Source of the DNA: Pelagibacteraceae bacterium AG-404-P07 | Lineage (GTDB): Bacteria > Pseudomonadota > Alphaproteobacteria > Pelagibacterales > Pelagibacteraceae | NCBI GenBank assembly: GCA_003216235.1 | Contig: QCJE01000002.1 | Coordinates: forward strand, 38,246 to 102,245 | Direction of reading: 5' to 3' | DNA length: 64,000 nucleotides | Shown here: positions 60,535 through 64,000 of the stretch, one piece after another | How positions within the stretch are numbered: position 1 is the stretch's first letter | How the letters are laid out: every line of letters starts with the position of its first letter | The notes under the pieces: generated by a model | Seen by the model: the letters and a program-made list of their open reading frames with translations, nothing else | Database searches by the model: none | What the model was told of the DNA's origin: nothing | Made by a program: the position numbers and the translations under genes

Positions 60535-61860
60535 ATGTCAAAAAATTTATTCAAAATTGCTAAAGAAAAAAGAATTAAATATTTTTTAATAAGTTTTGTA
60601 GATTTGTTTGGAGTATTAAGATCAAAACTAGTTCCAGCACATGCAATAAAAGAAATGCAAGAAGCTGGTGCTGGATTTGCAGGATTTGCTGCTTGGCTAG
60701 ACATGTCGCCTGCAGATTCTGATATGTTTGGTATTCCTGATCCTGATAGTCTTATTCAATTACCATGGAATAAAGAAGTTGGTTGGCTAGCATCAGATCT
60801 TTGGATGAATGGAAAACCAGTAGAAGCTTCACCAAGAATAATACTTAAAAATCAAATTAAAAAATTAGAAAAAAAAGGTCTTACAATGAAAACTGGTGTA
60901 GAATGTGAATATTTTCTTATTTCGCCAGATGGCAATTCAATAGCTGACCCAAGAGATACTCAATCAAAACCTTGTTATGACCAATCAGCTTTAATGAGAA
61001 GATATGATCTAATTAAAGAAATTTGTGATTGTATGATTGAAATGGGATGGGGCCCTTATCAAAATGACCATGAGGATGCTAATGGTCAATTTGAAATGAA
61101 TTGGGATTATGATAATTGCCTAATTACTGCTGATAGACATACATTTTTTAAATTTATGGTTAAAACTATTGCTGAAAAACACGGATTAAGAGCTACATTT
61201 ATGCCCAAACCATTTGAAAATTTAACAGGAAATGGATGTCATGCGCATATTTCTGTTTGGGATGGTAAAAAAAACAAATTTTTAGATAAATCTAACAATC
61301 TAGGTTTGAGTAAAATAGCTTATAATTTTCTTGGAGGTGTAATAAAAAATGCGTCTTCTTTATCGGCTTTTTTTAATCCAACTATAAATAGTTATAGAAG
61401 AATAAATGCTCCACCAACAAAATCTGGAGCATCATGGTCACCAAGTAGTATTTCTTATACAGGTAATAACAGAACACATATGATTAGAATTCCTGATCCT
61501 GGAAGATTTGAATTAAGACTAATGGATGGTTCAGCCAACCCTTACCTTTTACAAGCTAGTGTATTGGCAGCAGGTTTAGACGGTTTAAAAAATAAAATTG
61601 ATCCTGGAAAACCATTAAATTGTAATATGTATGAGGACTATGAAAAATATCCTGATCTACCAAAACTTCCAGACGAATTAGATCAATCTCTTGAAAAATT
61701 AAAAAATAATAAAGATATGAATGATGCTTTTGGTCATAAAACTATTAACAGTTATATTAAACTAAGAAAATCAGAAATTAATGAATTTAAACAAAAAGAT
61801 AATTTTGATAAAACAAAAGCTATTACTAGGTGGGAAAGAGATAATACGCTAGACTGTTAG
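60535..61860 (+). CDS. gmaS: Gamma-glutamylmethylamide synthetase-like glutamine synthetase (type III)
   Basis: IKYFLISFVDLFGVLRSKLVPAHAIKEMQEAGAGFAGFAAWLDMSPADSDMFGIPDPDS; QNDHEDANGQFEMNWDYD resembles remembered GmaS sequences. Confidence 0.78.
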   Translation: MSKNLFKIAKEKRIKYFLISFVDLFGVLRSKLVPAHAIKEMQEAGAGFAGFAAWLDMSPADSDMFGIPDPDSLIQLPWNKEVGWLASDLWMNGKPVEASPRIILKNQIKKLEKKGLTMKTGVECEYFLISPDGNSIADPRDTQSKPCYDQSALMRRYDLIKEICDCMIEMGWGPYQNDHEDANGQFEMNWDYDNCLITADRHTFFKFMVKTIAEKHGLRATFMPKPFENLTGNGCHAHISVWDGKKNKFLDKSNNLGLSKIAYNFLGGVIKNASSLSAFFNPTINSYRRINAPPTKSGASWSPSSISYTGNNRTHMIRIPDPGRFELRLMDGSANPYLLQASVLAAGLDGLKNKIDPGKPLNCNMYEDYEKYPDLPKLPDELDQSLEKLKNNKDMNDAFGHKTINSYIKLRKSEINEFKQKDNFDKTKAITRWERDNTLDC

Positions 61861-61863
61861 AAT

Positions 61864-62994
61864 ATGACAATTTTATCTAACGGCCATTTGTGGAAACACA
61901 GTGAATTTATTGAAAATAAAAATTTTTCATTTGATAAAAATAAAATATTAAATTCATTATCTAAAAAAGATATTGATGATGCTTATTCGAGCATTTCTAA
62001 TTGGAAAGGATATTCTCCAACACCATTAATTCAATTAAATAAGCTTTCAAAGGATCTAAATTTAAATAAAATTTTTTATAAAGATGAAAACAAAAGATTT
62101 GAACTTAAATCATTTAAAGCTTTAGGGGGAGCTTATGCTGTAGAAAAAGTTTCTAAGGAAAACCAGAACATTATTGTTGCAACTGCTACTGCAGGTAATC
62201 ATGGTAGATCAGTTGCCTGGGGTGCTAGAAGACTTGGTTTGAAATGTAAGATTTTTATTAGTGAATTCGTTAGCAATGCAAGAAGTATGGCAATGGCAGA
62301 TCTTGGAGCTGATGTAATTAAAGTAAAAGGTAATTATGAAAAATCATTAATTGAATGCATTAAACAGTCAACAGAAAATAACTGGCAAATTGTTCAAGAT
62401 GTTGCATGGAAAAATTATATGATTGTTCCTAAATATACGATGGCCGGTTATACGGTTATGATGAAAGAAATAATAGATCAAATAAATCAAAATAAAATTT
62501 CTCATATTATCTTACAAGCAGGTGTTGGGGGAATGGCGGGTGCAATGATAGCTGGTATTGCAAGATACATGAAAAATATACCTGAAATTATAGTCGTTGA
62601 ACCTGATAGTGCAGCATGTGTTATGGAAAGTATTAAAACAGGTAAGATTGAAAAGATAGACATTAAAAGAGAAAGCTTGATGGGAGGAATGTCGTGTGGA
62701 GAAGTATCATTAGTCCCATGGGAAATTTTAAAAAATTCGGTTAAATATTGTATTAGTTTACCCGATGACGATATTGCTAAAACCATGAGATTACTTGGAA
62801 ATGGAAATTTTAGTAATGAAAAAATAATTGCTGGCGAAAATTCTGCGCCTGGAGTAATTAGTCTAATTGCAATTTGTGAAGATGAAAAAATAAAACAAAA
62901 AATGAAATTAAATAAAAAATCAAACATCTTATTAATTGGTTGTGAGGGTGATACTGATGAAGAAATGTATCAAAAACTTATAAACCAAAAATAA
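61864..62994 (+). CDS. PLP-dependent diaminopropionate ammonia-lyase/threonine dehydratase-like
   Basis: YKDENKRFELKSFKALGGAYAVEKV, ATAGNHGRSVAWGARRLG, ILQAGVGGMAGAM. Confidence 0.8.
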   Translation: MTILSNGHLWKHSEFIENKNFSFDKNKILNSLSKKDIDDAYSSISNWKGYSPTPLIQLNKLSKDLNLNKIFYKDENKRFELKSFKALGGAYAVEKVSKENQNIIVATATAGNHGRSVAWGARRLGLKCKIFISEFVSNARSMAMADLGADVIKVKGNYEKSLIECIKQSTENNWQIVQDVAWKNYMIVPKYTMAGYTVMMKEIIDQINQNKISHIILQAGVGGMAGAMIAGIARYMKNIPEIIVVEPDSAACVMESIKTGKIEKIDIKRESLMGGMSCGEVSLVPWEILKNSVKYCISLPDDDIAKTMRLLGNGNFSNEKIIAGENSAPGVISLIAICEDEKIKQKMKLNKKSNILLIGCEGDTDEEMYQKLINQK

Positions 62995-63001
62995 TAGTTA
63001 A

Positions 63002-63463
63002 ATGAAAAAAATATTGAAAAAAAAGGTTGATAATTTAGATTTTTATAAGATTTTTAAACCTGAGCTAACTCCAAAAAGAATGATGGAACTAGGTGTATTT
63101 GGAGGGGCCTATTTTGGTTTAAATGTGAAAGAGTACCCAAAATCCTGGTTTAAAAATGTCAAATTATCTAAAACTTTTGATGTAAATCTTAATAGATTTA
63201 AAATTGTTTCAGGATTATCTAGGGAACATTGGATTGAAAAAGGATGGATTTTTAAAGAAGATCCATTGGGCTGGTTTCAATGGTATTGTAGATTTACTAA
63301 TGGAAGAAGAATTCCTCACATGGACGAGACTCAAATCAAAAGGTGGAAAAATTTTAGAAGACACGTTTTGGCAATAGAAAAAAATTGTGAAAAAGGAGAT
63401 TTAGATTGTAGAAAAAGACAAAGACAAGCAATCTTACAATGGGCTTACAACCCTTACAGATAA
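63002..63463 (+). CDS. Conserved hypothetical protein, 153 aa
   Basis: MMELGVFGGAYFGLNVKEYPKSWFKNVKLS ... DPLGWFQWYCRFTNGRRIPHMDETQIKRWKNFRRHV. Confidence 0.7.
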   Translation: MKKILKKKVDNLDFYKIFKPELTPKRMMELGVFGGAYFGLNVKEYPKSWFKNVKLSKTFDVNLNRFKIVSGLSREHWIEKGWIFKEDPLGWFQWYCRFTNGRRIPHMDETQIKRWKNFRRHVLAIEKNCEKGDLDCRKRQRQAILQWAYNPYR

Positions 63464-63469
63464 TAATGT

Positions 63470-63889
63470 TTAAGTTCCTAAAAAGTGATGAATAACTGTT
63501 CTTGTTTGTGGATTTAGTCTATGTTCAAAAAGATATATTCCCTGCCAAGTTCCAAGTAATAATTTACTATTTCTGATACTGAAAGAAATTTGATTATTTG
63601 TTAATGCTGATTTTATATGAGCTGGCATATCATCTTTTCCCTCAGTTTTATGAGTATATAGCTTATTGTTCATTGGAGCCAAATTGTCAAAATAATTTAA
63701 TAAATCTGTTTGAACATCTGGGTCTGCGTTCTCTTGTACAATTAACGACGCACTGGTATGCTGAATACTTAAATTAAGCATTCCATCTTTAAACTTATTT
63801 TTTCTTATCCATTCAATTGTTTGATTGGTAAATTCATAAAGTTTTTGTCCATTTGTATTGATCTGAAGATTATGAAACTCTTGAATCAT
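63470..63889 (-). CDS. YjbQ/UPF0047 family protein
   Basis: LNLSIQHTSASLIVQENADPDVQTDLLNYFDNLAP, LLGTWQGIYLFEHR. Confidence 0.88.
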   Translation of the reverse strand: MIQEFHNLQINTNGQKLYEFTNQTIEWIRKNKFKDGMLNLSIQHTSASLIVQENADPDVQTDLLNYFDNLAPMNNKLYTHKTEGKDDMPAHIKSALTNNQISFSIRNSKLLLGTWQGIYLFEHRLNPQTRTVIHHFLGT

Positions 63890-64000
63890 TCTTTATAATC
63901 TATAGATGTTAACTCATATAAACGACTAATAGTACGTTTAAATTGTTTTTTTAAAGATTGAGATGAAGTAAATTGATCTAAATTTTGATCAGCTGTAACT
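63886..64000 (-). CDS. C-terminal fragment of an uncharacterised CDS running off the window end
   Basis: Reads ...VTADQNLDQFTSSQSLKKQFKRTISRLYELTSIDYKE*; stop overlaps YjbQ start (ATGA-type junction). Confidence 0.5.
   Translation of the reverse strand, partial: VTADQNLDQFTSSQSLKKQFKRTISRLYELTSIDYKE

Noticed and set aside
62502-62927. 141-aa - strand ORF opposite the PLP lyase
   Set aside because: Antisense to a strong PLP-enzyme CDS; hydrophobic composition is a codon-complement artefact.
1-64000. Mobile elements, CRISPR arrays, tRNA/rRNA genes
   Set aside because: No transposase/integrase ORFs, no regularly spaced direct repeats and no cloverleaf/T-loop pattern were seen.

Overview
This 64 kb window is AT-rich and densely packed, with many overlapping genes. 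Gene content and codon usage look like a SAR11/Pelagibacterales-type marine alphaproteobacterium. I saw no tRNA or rRNA gene, CRISPR array, prophage or transposase. The dominant theme is methylated-amine and one-carbon metabolism: ETF-QO/EtfAB with a dimethylglycine-dehydrogenase-like enzyme, a MetF-like plus GcvT/LigM-like pair next to a Rieske oxygenase, sarcosine oxidase (soxBDAG), formate-THF ligase, trimethylamine monooxygenase (tmm), a TMAO ABC transporter (tmoX/V/W), TMAO demethylase (tdm), N-methylglutamate-synthase-like subunits, two glutamine-synthetase-like ligases (one resembling GmaS) and an Amt transporter. The rest includes an Fe(III) ABC transporter operon with a Fur-like palindrome, azlCD, folE, hisI, purEK, csp and gpsA, plus several conserved but uncharacterised genes. 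Points for follow-up: an uncalled 56-aa Cys-motif ORF and a long hairpin inside the iron operon; a second GS-like ligase grouped with glutamate-synthase-like subunits whose last two genes share a near-identical lysine-rich start; a hairpin leader and small TM protein flanking amt; a terminator separating tmoX from tmoVW with three unknown genes between; a nucleotidyltransferase/kinase/Rieske group; and a DUF3726/unknown/M19 dipeptidase cassette. All family calls are from reading the sequence and from memory; no database search was run.
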